Source: Phytoseiulus persimilis (taxonomy: Eukaryota > Arthropoda > Arachnida > Mesostigmata > Phytoseiidae). From it: DNA of 64,000 nt. The notes below the pieces were generated by a model, which searched no databases, was not told where the DNA came from, and was given only the letters and a program-made list of their open reading frames with translations. Location: positions 43,086,745 through 43,150,744 of the forward strand of contig CM075102.1 in the NCBI GenBank assembly GCA_037576195.1, written 5' to 3'. The translations under genes and the position numbers were made by a program. Shown here piece after piece: positions 38,001 through 50,000 of the stretch (position 1 is its first letter; the number at the start of each line of letters is the position of its first letter).

Positions 38001-41000
38001 ATAGATTCGGTAATCATCGATGTTGGTGAGATAATTGAGCTGCGAAGTGGCTACTCGATTAACTTGGTGATGTTGTGCACGCGCCGCGGGCCGGGCGCAA
38101 GCCACTCACTCGTAGTGGATGAGTGAGGTCAGCTCAAACGTGTTTGTTGCGGAGTCCTGTCGGGATCACGTCGGGCCTTTGTTGTCGTGGACACCCACAG
38201 TTGCCTGCAGGACATCTATTTCCATGCTGCTTCTTCCACTTGTGGCCGCGCTGGCGGTTCTATCGCCGTCGAGGTGGCCGCGCTGGCGGTTCTATCGCCG
38301 TCGAGGCGGCCGCTTCGCATCCGATCCCTGTGGCGACCACAGCGGCCAGATGAGGAGCGAGCTCCGATCGTGATTCCGAGCTGTGCTGCCGTTGCATTAT
38401 TCGGAAGGAATCGACGAATTTTCGGCGTCGCCACGCCCTCAGCAGTACGCGTTTTACGTGTCGGAACATCATAGTATCTCTAATTATCCTGAATGTTCTG
38501 CGAAACCCACAATCAACCGACCCAAGGCTGCTTGCGACCCTTCACGCCCGATTTTAGCCCAGACTTTCCGTTGAACCAAGAGAACGGACAGAAGGACGAA
38601 AACGCAGCTCGAGTGCGGATTTGAATTGGAGAAAAGATGAACATTCATGTAGGGCGGCCAACCGGTTCATGCAGTTCAAAGGGTGTCTGTCGCGAGGGAG
38701 TTCAAAGTTGGGCGTCGATGGCTCGGGTGACCCGGCCGGAGGAGCCTCCGATACTTCCGCCCACTCTTTTCGCGGGAGCCAGCCCGGCGAGTCAGAGGAG
38801 AAAAGAAAACCGTCCGGCTAACATGCACCACTACAACTATTAATCCAGCGTGCAGCACTAAAACGACGCAGACGACGACGACGACGACGACAAAGATCCT
38901 CGCGAAGCTCCAACCACCAGACATCGGCTACCCTTCATACGCGACTCTTCACGCCGTGCCAGCAGACAATAAGTCAGTCGATGGTGTGAATAACTTTCGG
39001 TATACTTGGATCATCTCTCACGGCTCTTGTTTGTCGCTCGATCCGCCCGCTCGCCGTCGAACGTTCTCAACTATGGAATTCTCGCAGCAGCTTCTGATTT
39101 TCGCTGGTGCCTTCCGACTTCTTCCCCCTCTGTTCACCTCGTGCGAACGGCGGTGGCTAGTCTCTGTTCGCACTTTCGATGCTCGTTGTGTCGGTCGTAT
39201 TTCTCAGCGCGGTTAGCCCCGCGACGTTACCCACCCGACGGCGAAGATGGGCCGTAACATCTGCTTACCACAGCACCGGCAGCTTTCTGCTTCGAAATGA
39301 AGTCCGCTTCGGTCGGTCGTGTAAAATGTCACCGTGTCGGCTTTCGCAACTGGTCACACGTTCCCCGAGCGTCCAGAATTCCCCGATACGGGCGACATCG
39401 CACAGCACGCGCACAGGACCCGACCTTGCTCGTTGGAAAATCTTCTCAACGGTCCCCCTCCCTCGAGGACGCGCGACTGCTGAATCCGTGCGGAGGGGAG
39501 CGGATCGAGTTCGAACCGAGTTCACAATCCCGGAAAGGAAAACGCTGGAATCGCATACGAAGATCTGCTCCGCCGCGCGAAGAAGGAACGAGGCAGTGGA
39601 GGAAGGATTGTTGACACGTTTCCCTGAGCGATTGTTTTCGTCTTGTGGGTGAGCACTTCACCGAAACTAAGTTTTCCTCAGTGAATGGGCTCACTGCAAA
39701 CATTGACTGTGACCGTCGGTGTCAGCCGGCACTGGTCACGACGTGCACGGTGCCGACTTTAATGCGCCCTCACTCCCGTCCCTGCGGATGACTTACCCAA
39801 ATCGATTGTCACCCAACGCTTTGCTCGGAGCGTTCGCAGGGCCAAGGTAAACAAAAACAAACAACGGCTCCATAGCGGACATTTCGCTCGCGTTTTGCCA
39901 ACGCTCACACGAGCCGCGGAACGGGGTGATTTTAACGTCAAATGACACGCTCAAGCATTCGAAATTTTTCCGTCTCGAAATTTCAGACTTTCGTTTTGAT
40001 TTGATACAGATGAATTGACTGTGGCAGCGGTGACCGCTGTCTGTCTGTCTGTCTGCTCGGTTGCCGCGGGTGAGCGACTCGTAGATTTTCTGTGACGACG
40101 ATTCGCTGTTCCTTCTCGGTGCAGTTTTCCCTCACTACATCCATCGTCCGAGTTTCCGTTCTGAGGGCAGAGCCGATGAAATCGAGTAATTCAGCGTTCT
40201 GGGGTGGATCTGCTGAGTGCTGGATGAAGCACAAATGAAGACATCCGCGAAGTGAAGGGCGTAGTTCCTCTAAGCCTTGATAAAGAATGAGCCTGCAAAC
40301 GCACGAATCGAAGCACAAATGAGGAAGAAAAGGATCCGGTTGCCTTACAAGGTCACGATAGGCGAGTGAGGGGGTGCGAGCACAACTCGATTCTGAAAAC
40401 GACGAGTGCGCTCCGTCCTGGCGAGGCGCCTGCTTGGGCAGTTCATCGAATCCCTGCCATCGAGCGCGAGTCCATAGGAGTCGGTCGTTTGTATGCTCGC
40501 TTGCCCCCGGACCATTTGTGCCCGGGGGCATTCTTTCTCCTCCCCCAATTCGTATCTGGTCCCCTGCGAGCGAGCCAACACCCGGAGAGACACTGACTGA
40601 GCCCTCGCACCGGAGACCATTGAGTGGCGTTTGATTTTGGATGAAAAATTGATAGACTTCAACGTTGTCGTTGCTGTTCGTGCAAGTGTTCCTCAGTCAC
40701 AGCACTGTTGTTGTTGACGGTCCTAGCGGTGCTTTGTTGTTGGAGAGTTTACAGTGTGTGGCCAACGGAGCGAAACTATATATGTATATGGTATCACTTT
40801 CGATCCCTCGAGGAGAGCCAGGAGAACGCTGCTCATAAAATCGACATAAACATCCTCTTGGGAAAGATGGCTCGAAGGAGGCCAAAGCCGGCGAGATTTC
40901 TCGGCTCGTAAACGTTTCAACCTCCGCGCATACAGCTCCACTCACGCTCGGTGTTTCTCGGTCTTCTTTTTTTCTCGCGTTCCGCCACCGTACGCGTTTG

Positions 41001-44000
41001 CATCAGTGACGGTCAATTGATGTTCGATGTGCTGGGGCCGACTCCGCTCGACTGGTTCTCGCTCGGCCGACCGGGCGGCTGGATGTTCTCTCGGTATCTC
41101 GTTGACGAAGAAGCTTTCTCATACCATCAAGGTTGTTCACCGCTGGTCCCTACGGTCTACCTTGCGGTCCTCCATCGATGACCATTCGACAGTTGGTCCT
41201 CTGGCCAGGCTAAGGCCGCCGGGCAGCAGGGCCCTGCGACGAAAAGCAGCCGTCCTGTCTGTCAATCAGAAAAGGCATTTGTCAGAACTTGTCAACGTCC
41301 GGCCAGAGTTCGGTTCGTTGGTCCGGGCTCGCGAGCCGCCGCGGCTGTTGTTGTGTTTCTTCTCCCAGTCAGAGCGCACTCGTGGATGGCCCGTGTTGGT
41401 CGTTCACACTGCCGGCCACTGACTAATCGTGGATGCATCGGGCGCGGAAGGTCCGAGCGCTGGTCTTCGACGAGCGCGCTCGATCCGAGGTGAGTTGTTC
41501 GGTTCTGCGGTCGTGCATCAAAGTTTCGCCGTGGAACAAGACGATGCTTCGCTGAGAGACCCTTCTTGGCCTCTGTCCAGTGGGCGACGTCGCTGAAAGA
41601 GGCCGCTGCCAAGTGACCGAGTGTTTCTTAATGGGGCCATCCGACCGTCAATTCATTCATTCACGCACTCACTCGTCGTTCAGCGTTAGGTTTTGCCTGC
41701 TTGAGCACAAAAGGGTATCGACGTTTTCGATCCGGCGAACGAGGGAGCAACTGAATGAACCGGTAGGAAAAAGCGCTGGAGAGGAAAGACGCTCTTTGTC
41801 AATTGGGAACCACCTCCCCCCCCCTCTGACGACGGGGGGGGGGACACATCCGAGTGAAGCCAGGAGAGCGGATGGAGCATCGATTCCGCGGCGACACAGG
41901 AATAAATAAATCGTTGCCGACCGTCGTCGTCCGCTGGAACTGACCATTCGAAGATGTTCGGGAAGAGCCACCAATCGGGTTCCGGCAACCTCACCGGAGC
42001 TCCTCTGAGTGACGCGCGGCTGAGCGGGCGGGACGTCGTTGAGCGCGGGTTTCCGTTCGGGTGCCCGCTCGGGAGGTCCGTTCGGTTTGATCCTGATTCG
42101 ATTTGTGGGACGAGATGCTCTGAAGCTGGGAGAGGAAAAAAGAGTCCAGAGACGATTTGAGAAAAGAACGAACTGTCTGGCAAGCACGCGGGCTGGTCGG
42201 TGGGCCAGTCAGCGAGAGAAAAAGTCGATTGAAATGCGCAATAGTCCCCGTGCTCCCATGCGTTTTCGAAAGAGCTCCGGCCAACTATTTTGCATACTAT
42301 CTCCTGAGCTCGAGGATGGCGAAGGGAGTCGACAGAGCCCCCCTGGGCGGCGGCGGCGCCGTCGTCGGCCTCCTGGTAGTCGTTGTGGTAGTAGTATTCG
42401 TCGGCGTAGTCGTCGCAGCGCTGTCAAGGGCCGACCGACCAACCGTTGGCGATTGTCACCGAACTCTGCTTGGTGGGCCCTCGCTGAATTGCTGTCAGAT
42501 TCAGGGTTTACTGGTGATGCTCTACTGGCCGCGCCTAACTGTGCAATGAACAAGGATAAACTTGTCCTGCGGTCGGACAGGCGACACGCATTTTGTCTTT
42601 ACGAGAAAAGCTCTGAGAGAAACTCCCGCGTCCGACAGTCTCCCAATTGAGAACATACTGTATGAGCACATCGCTCGCTCGAACAGGCGGCGGCGGTGGC
42701 CAGAGCGCGACCACATTACGTCGGTTAGCCCGTGCGAGCCGGCGCTCATCGGCGCGGGATAAACGCGGCCTACTCGACGAGGGAATGCGTTCCCCTGAAA
42801 GCGGACCCATTCGGTGTCCTCCGGTCGCTTTGAAAGGCGGGAAAGTCACTTATCAAAATTGATACAAATCTACCCACCACCGCGGACTCACTGCCACCAC
42901 CTTGGCTCGGCTTTTCTTGCTCGATTCCTCTACATCCATTCACCCACACAGACACACACACCTCTCGGATTCGGCCGGGTCGAATAGAGCTCTCTCAATT
43001 TTTCCCTGTTCGCTCTGCTCCGCTTTCCTACGTGGCATTTGTAGTGAGCCGGAGAACCTGTGGGTCACCATCTATCACCCGAGCTCCGAGATCAGTATCC
43101 GGACTCTCGAGATGAAAATCACGGCGTCGCCTCTTCTCGGTTCTGACCGCTATTCGGTGTCGGCCTCATCGACCCGTGGCCCACTTCTCTGTGGAGCCCG
43201 CCGAAGAATTTCGCTGGGAAAGAAGCGATGTGGTCACTATGTTTCAAACAAGTCGACTCGCGGTGGGAAGCCGACGTTTTTTGCCCAGCAAGCAGGATCG
43301 AACAGGACGGAGATGGGTCGAAAGCGCCGATTAAGGAGTTCTTAGTTGAATATCACCCGCTCCAGCCATGAGATAATGGAAGGAAATTTGAATTTAAGAG
43401 CCACTGTGCCTCGATCTATCGGACCACCCTGTTTAACATACGCATGCATACATAGCCCTGGTCGGTGTGTTCGCAAGAACGAAAGGACCCGATGAATTCA
43501 TAGCACATATGTCACAACGGCCGTCCAAATTTGTGAGGACGCTTGAACTCATCACATCTGATCTCGCTTGTGGCTCACACGGTCTCAGTAGTCGAAGCGA
43601 AGCGAGTGACAAGTGTGGATCGAGAGTCCCCAAATGCGCGGTGGAAGTTTCGGGATCGATCTCCCCCTTCTATTAGGGCCAAAATCGCGTCGGATCCGTT
43701 CCCGGAGTACCGGATCTCCGAGCCTGAACCCGGATCCTGAACCGTTTCTCGGGGGCTGGGAATTCCTGGGATCCCCTACATAGCCTGAATGAGCGCTCTC
43801 GAAGCCTCCGCGGAGTTCTCTGTCCGTTTCAGTGCAATGGAAGCTCTGGGCGACGGTCATGGAAAAAATGGGTGATTTCAGCGTCTACAAGTGCAGAACC
43901 GCAGCAGTAACCCCAATTTTCTTTGCAGTTGAAAACGTGTGGAGGATGGTCGACGACATCCTAACCTGTGGGGTCTGCTTCGAGCGGTTTCCCTTGGCGG

Positions 44001-47000
44001 ACATCCTTCGATTTATGAATCACAAAATGCGAAACTGCGTAAACAAGGAAAACTGTTCGTCGAGGAAAGCATTCGGCCTGAACGGATCCAGCCACTCAAC
44101 CACGGGCTCAAACAGCGAACCGTCGAGTCCGCGAGGTACGAAACGGATGCGAGAAGACGATACCGACGGAATCAAACATATCGTCGACAGCAAATCGGTT
44201 CTCGTCGATGGCGACAACAACACGTCCTCTAGTGGTAAGTCACATCTCACCTCTTCCCCGGGTAAATCCCGCTCGGCGCGAACGAAGCTTCCTAGATTCT
44301 TGTCGGACAGCAACACAGAGCTCAAAACATCCAGTGGCTCTTTCAAACTTTTGAAGCCTTCATCGGAACTGGGTCGATTCCATACGCACACGTTTTCACA
44401 CACGCGTTACTTTTTTCTCTTTTGCGTTGCTGAGTCGCAACACGAGCTTCCTTCCATCGTTAGTCGCCCTGGTCTCGATCGTTAAAGTTGGAAGTTTCGT
44501 CCGAGGGGCTGTAAAGAGAGGGGTTCCACACCAGGAATCCAGTTGATACTCGAATTTCCGAAATGGATCTGGGGAGGAAGTTTTCGGCTTGGTTCGAGAA
44601 AATCAAAGGAACGAGTCGAACGAAATCCGAGAAAACACCGGACCGATCGCTCAGTGTTCGCGAAAGATCGAAGTAAGAGTTATGGCTTCCGATATTATTG
44701 CCAACGGTCAACGCTTCGTGTGGACCTGTTCGAAAAAAGCTCAGCGACGTCTTCCGTCTGGGCGACGCGTTGGCTATCGGCTCCAAATTATGAGAATTGT
44801 CCATTCATCTGGAACGGTCGTGTCTCGTCGACCATTTCTTGGCCCACGAACTTTCCGAAATCCAACGTCCCAACGGTCACCGATGATTTTTGGGACTGGA
44901 GGGAGTTTCACACAGGTAAAGCGCACGGACCGGCGAGCGAGTCGCTGTTCGGAACCGACCGCGAAAACTTCGACGACGGCACCGACGCTGACCGTTCTTC
45001 CTGACCAGCAGCGGACACCAGTCGCGTCGGGCTCCTCGAAAGCGGGCTCGCCAACTCGTCGGTGGAGCGATTCGAGCCGAATTTTCACGCGATGGAGCGG
45101 GAACGCGGTCGAATCCCTCGTGTCCGACCCATTGACACCCACATCATTTCATCACTGTCGACGAGAGTCCACGTCAGAGTTCCTCGGAACACGCGTTGCC
45201 GCACGCACGCACCCGGAAGCAGAGTCCCTTCGGTGGCTTATCAGTTCTATCACAGCGGAGGAAATGCTCCTGATTACCGCGAGTTTCTCCTTTTTCTCGC
45301 GCATTCGTTCGCCCGCCCGCCCGCTCGCTCGCTTGGTCGGTCGGTGGCTTCAAGCTTGCGACTGTCTCCCTTCCGAGCCGAGCCTCTTGCTCTATCGGTC
45401 CGAACCCCTCGGAGGTTCTGCTCGAGTCGCTTCCCCCTATTGGCAAAAAGACCCCGTCACGTTCGGTCGATGTCACCCCTTCGCGCTCGACAGCCATTCC
45501 ACCCACGACGACGACGTATGCATCGTCCTCGTCGGGGGCTGGTTCTCCTTTTCAATCCGAACAGGCGACCAGCCACTCACAATGTGCTGTTTTGCGCATC
45601 TCCGAACATCTCGTATTCGTCGTTGCTGCGTCCCATGCGTTCTTCTCTCGCTGTTCGTGGATCAGGCGACGCGACGGATCGGGCATGGACTCGATATCAA
45701 ACGGCCTCTGATTCCTGAACGGAAGCCCGATCCTTCGATCGAGTGAAAAACTCACCTGTCTCAAAATCGCGCTAAACAATCGTCGGCCTTGGTGTCAGCT
45801 CAACAGCGCGCGCTGAGCCATAATAGCCGACAACGTAATTAACTCTTTTTAGGATCACCGTGGTCCTTCTCGACGTGGCGACGGGGGGCTTTTGTGTTAG
45901 CCGGGCCAGAGCGGGAGCACGCCAGTCAACGAGGCTTGGGGCGGACGGGCCGGATGATGGCCCGTGCTCCTTCTTGTCGTCCTGCTTGTTCTCCTTTCGG
46001 AAGCCTCCCTGCTTGAATCTTCGTTACCTCTATCGCTGTGTAATGCTGTAATGAAGATTCACTTGGGATTAAGAGCAGTGACGACGACAACGACGAGCGA
46101 AGCAAAAAGCCAAGGCGAGCAAAGAAGACCGAGAGCGTGGTACGGAGGGTGACCCCACAGTTTGTTGTTCGGTGTGGAGATGTTTGTGCGCGCCATGAAG
46201 GAATGGAACAAGGGCTCACGATTTACAGCTCATTCCATTCAGATCCAACGAGTGGATTAGAACGACTCGAATTATTCATGATGTCTTGTTGCACAGTCCT
46301 TCCTACATGAACACTCGCGGTCACTTCCCCGCGGATCCTCTCTGGAGGGACGAGTATTTTTTATATCTCTGCAAAGGCCCTCGGAGACCAGAAGTCGGGA
46401 TCGTTCGCCGAAGACGGAACGCTTCGTTCTGTGGCTCCTCACTATCTGAACCAGAGCGCCATCGTCTTCTCGAAGTCGAGAATCCGGCGCTCCCATCGAA
46501 AGAAAAAGCTCGTCGTCGATTCTTTCGATTTCATAGCGAGGCCGTTCGGCTTCGAGGAGTTGCCATTCTGAGCTGGCGTGGTGACTGCTCCTCGCCGCTT
46601 CTCGTTTGTTCCCACGGAGCGAAGGGAACAAATTACAAAACCCCGTCTGTTTTCTGTTTCCTCCGGTTGGAATTCACAGCGAGTAGGCAGGCAGGCAAAT
46701 CTTTGTGCGACATATTTCTCGTCTTCGCCGAGTGTTCGGTTGCTTTTCTGTTTGCATCGTGCGTGGGCCGATCTCCAAGGGGCTCAGCGGGGCAGGCAGG
46801 CAGGGAAGCAGGCGGGCGGACGGGCGGGCGGACGAGCAGGCGGTCGGTCGTTGGGGCAGCCGGGAAGCCGGAGGGGACCACGACACACTTAGGGGACAAC
46901 GCGGGCCACGGGCTTGGGGACCAACCAGGTAGTGAAGAGCGTCCCTCTCGTTCCCGGGCCTCTCGAGATGAGGCAAATATTGCGGCGGATGTCCATTGGC

Positions 47001-50000
47001 TGGCTGGTGGGCTCTGGCCCTCCACTCGACGGAGGCGGTCCCTTTTCCTGCTCCTGAGCGAGCGGACGGACGGGCAGGCAGACAGGAAAGCAGGCAAGCT
47101 CTCTGGGTAGCCTTTGCGCGCAACGAGCGCAAGCGGCGCCACTGGTGGTGGTCGTCGACGTTGTTGTCGTTGCCGCTGTTGTTGTTGTTGACGTCGTCGA
47201 CAAAGCTGAGGGGTTTTGGGCCCGCCGCCGTCGCCGCTCCCGCCATTGGGAGCAACGTCAAGCCGCCGCCGCCACCGGGCAGGGAAACGGAGGCAAAGAT
47301 GGAAAAGGGGGTCATTGAAGGCAAACGACGACGACAACGACGACGGCAACCGATGGGGTCCGAGACGACAGCAACGGCAACAACCTCCTGAGGTGCGCGG
47401 AGACCTGCGCAGACGAACGCAAAGCGAAAGGACATCGTGGCCTCTTTCCCGTCATGGCGGTAGCAGCGGCGGCGGCGGCAGTCGGGGCTGCAATGGTGGC
47501 GGTGGTGGTGGTGGCGCGGCGGCCACTGGTCTCCACGCATAATTCCCTTCGTTCACCGAGAGATGAGGAGCTTGCCCGCCTCGCGGAAGGGGCTCGGAGC
47601 CCACTTCTGTGCCGGGGGCACTGGGCGGGCCCTGGCCGGGGTCGGTCCAGTAGCGGCTAGACGTCCCTCTGTGCCGCCACGGGTCTCGCGGACAGGCGGG
47701 GCCAGCAGGCACGATGTCCGCAGTGACCTTCGGCATAAGCAGCAGTGCCAGTAGTCGTAGTAGTAGCGGCCGCTGCCGTCGCAGCAGGCAACGGCGGCCG
47801 CAGCGGCAGCTAGCCTGCAAGTCTCTGAGTCGCCCTTTCACCTTCAGCGATGCCCTCCGAAGTCGTTTGAATGCCCCTCTGAGGAAAAACCTCAAAGTCG
47901 TCGTCGACGAAAACGTAGAGCTTGAAAAAACTGAAGGGAAGAAGTCGAAGAAAGGACCTCGATGCATGGCAGCAGGCCATCGTGACTTTCTGCTCGCTCG
48001 CCTGCTTGCCTGCCTGGCGGGCTGCATCGATTCGCTCCATTTGCTAATCTTTCGAGTCATTTACCAATGGAGAAGCAGCCGCCTCCACCGTACCAGGCAG
48101 AATGGCGACGGCGACGACCACCGCCATGGCGGCGGCAACAGAGACAAAAGTGAACTCGACTCATTTGCATATTGACTCTCATCGCGCTCCAAGCGCCTAA
48201 TTGAAAGCATTTAGATTTTGAGATGGCTTTCGCGAATGAACACTCAAGATGCTCAGCAACCTATTCCTTGCACGCATCCATTTCCGCACTCGAAGCGGCC
48301 ATGGCTCGGTAGGAGATCGAGCTCGAAATCCATCCCGACGCCAGTCTGCAACGTCACGTGACGACAGGCACATCGGCGGTCTTGAGTCTACACCATGCGA
48401 GCCCTGCCTCCCCGCAGCCGACCCGCCCGGCGAGGAACTCGTCTGCCCGAGCCCAGCCAAGGACGAGGAGCTCCAAACTGATTCAGGGCGGCGAATCGCC
48501 ACCGGTGGTTTCTTGTCTCTTCCCGAGTCGATCGATTCTGCAATGGTCGTCATTGTCCTCCACCGCCGCCGCCGACGGTTGGTCCCCGAGGGGCTCGCGG
48601 TGGCTCTCGTCCACGGACGACCAGTGGGGAGGTAAATCGTGTTATGGGTAAGCATGCCGCTGCGCGTCCCGTCAACCAGCAAACAACAACGGAGACGATG
48701 TTTGTAGCCGAAATCGCTTGTCGAGTCCCAAGGAGCGAGCGAAAGCCATTCTACCGTTATACTCGTGTTTCGAAAAGTTTGCATATTTTTTTCCCTCGTC
48801 GTTCGTCTTGCTGGCTGACCGCCTGGATGTCGGGCCGCCGGTTCTACGAGCAACTCACTCTGATCCGAACCCTTGCTCGCGAGACGCGTTGGGCTGGCAG
48901 GCCGAGCGACGAAAGGACAAAGGTATTTAGGACTTAGGGCAAAAAATGCGGATTTTTTATCGGGGACGACGGACTCTGGTGTATCCTGGCTGCTTTCGCA
49001 ACTGCTGTCCGCCAGTCTGTTGGCTATCTAACGGTCTAACCTAAAGTTTTCTGGAGGAAGAGCGGTCACAAGCACTGACTGGATGGACGACCATAGCTCT
49101 CATCTGACCAGAGGCCTCAGAGGCCGTTCGCTCGCTCGCCTGACCGGCCGACCAAGAGCAACCGACGAACCGTCCGGCCAGCTCAGTCAGTCTGTCGGGG
49201 TTACGAGAAGTCAAGATTACGGAGGAATGTCCACGCGCGACAGTTCGCGCCCCCGTTGGAGATGGACGCAGAACGATGTCCTAGTGAATCCGGTCGCCGT
49301 CAGCGAACAGGCTCATCGTCGCGGGACGCATCGCGCTCGGCTCCCGGGACGGTTTCTGAGAGTTCCGGATCCGATGACTTATCGTTCCAAAGCCATTCAC
49401 GGTGGAGCAGCTGTGTAGTCCTGCGGGTCGTTTCTCGTTCTCACTGGAAAATGCAAGGACGCTTCTGGGAGCATCGGAAGTGATCTGTTGAGGTTTTCAA
49501 AAATCATTCACAGTTGTTTGACTAAGCGCGGCCGCGAACTTCAGAGCTCTTAATCAAGAACATGGCTCGGCTTCTTGAAAGACCAACTCAGGCCGCCGCT
49601 ATGAAGGGGGCGCTAACTGAAGTTTAAGTGGGTTTCGTTTGCGCGTTCGCAGAGCTCCTTCTTTCAACGACTCGCCCGCTCCCTCGTTCGCTTCGTCATT
49701 TGTTCCCGCTGTCGTAGTCTGCGGGGGCGTGTGGCTGACTTAAACTACAATTTTATGCAGTCCGTCTAAACTGCTCCTCAACCATCATTGCCTCCTGCGT
49801 CACAAATAGCAAGCTAGGGCGGAAATTCGAGCAGAGAAACAAGAAACCGAGTTTGCGCCAGATAGATGGATGGATGGATAGACCGACGGACGGACGGACG
49901 GACGGACAAGCGGACGCAGAGCCGGCAAACGACATCTGTTAGCTTACCATTTTAAATTTATTCGCTTCATTGCGACGCAGCATTGTATCGTCTCCGAAGT

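Larger units (their letters stand above)
11087..43928 (+). other. BCL11 intron 2, about 32.8 kb
   Basis: The intron is bounded by GTACGT (11087) and TTTGCAG (to 43928), both sides phase 1. I recognise no protein-coding exon on either strand: open frames up to 260 residues (for example 28048-28830) are low-complexity Arg/Ser/Pro readings without known motifs. I saw no tRNA, rRNA or transposase. It holds many cryptically simple tetranucleotide stretches, a (CT)n tract, an (ACG)n tract, a perfect 18-bp-arm hairpin (26425-26463), smaller hairpins (35285-35319, 40502-40530), a 32-bp perfect tandem duplication (38242-38305) and a C-run/G-run palindrome (41816-41843). Very long introns in developmental regulators usually house enhancers; here that is inference only. 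Confidence 0.7.

Noticed and set aside
43832-43928. Upstream in-frame extension of BCL11 exon 3 with ATG codons
   Set aside because: A strong acceptor at 43928 and a phase match with exon 2 favour an intron here. The extension has no similarity to BCL11.
44589-45746. 385-codon plus-strand open frame in BCL11 intron 3
   Set aside because: Arg/Ser/Pro-rich with shifting composition, no known motif, crosses tetranucleotide repeats, and lies inside an intron whose ends are well defined. Length is explained by GC-rich simple sequence.
46674-47540. 288-codon minus-strand frame overlapping a 274-codon plus-strand frame
   Set aside because: Both are low-complexity readings of the same trinucleotide/tetranucleotide tract ([17 protein letters not shown] strings). 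They cannot both be real, and neither has a domain.
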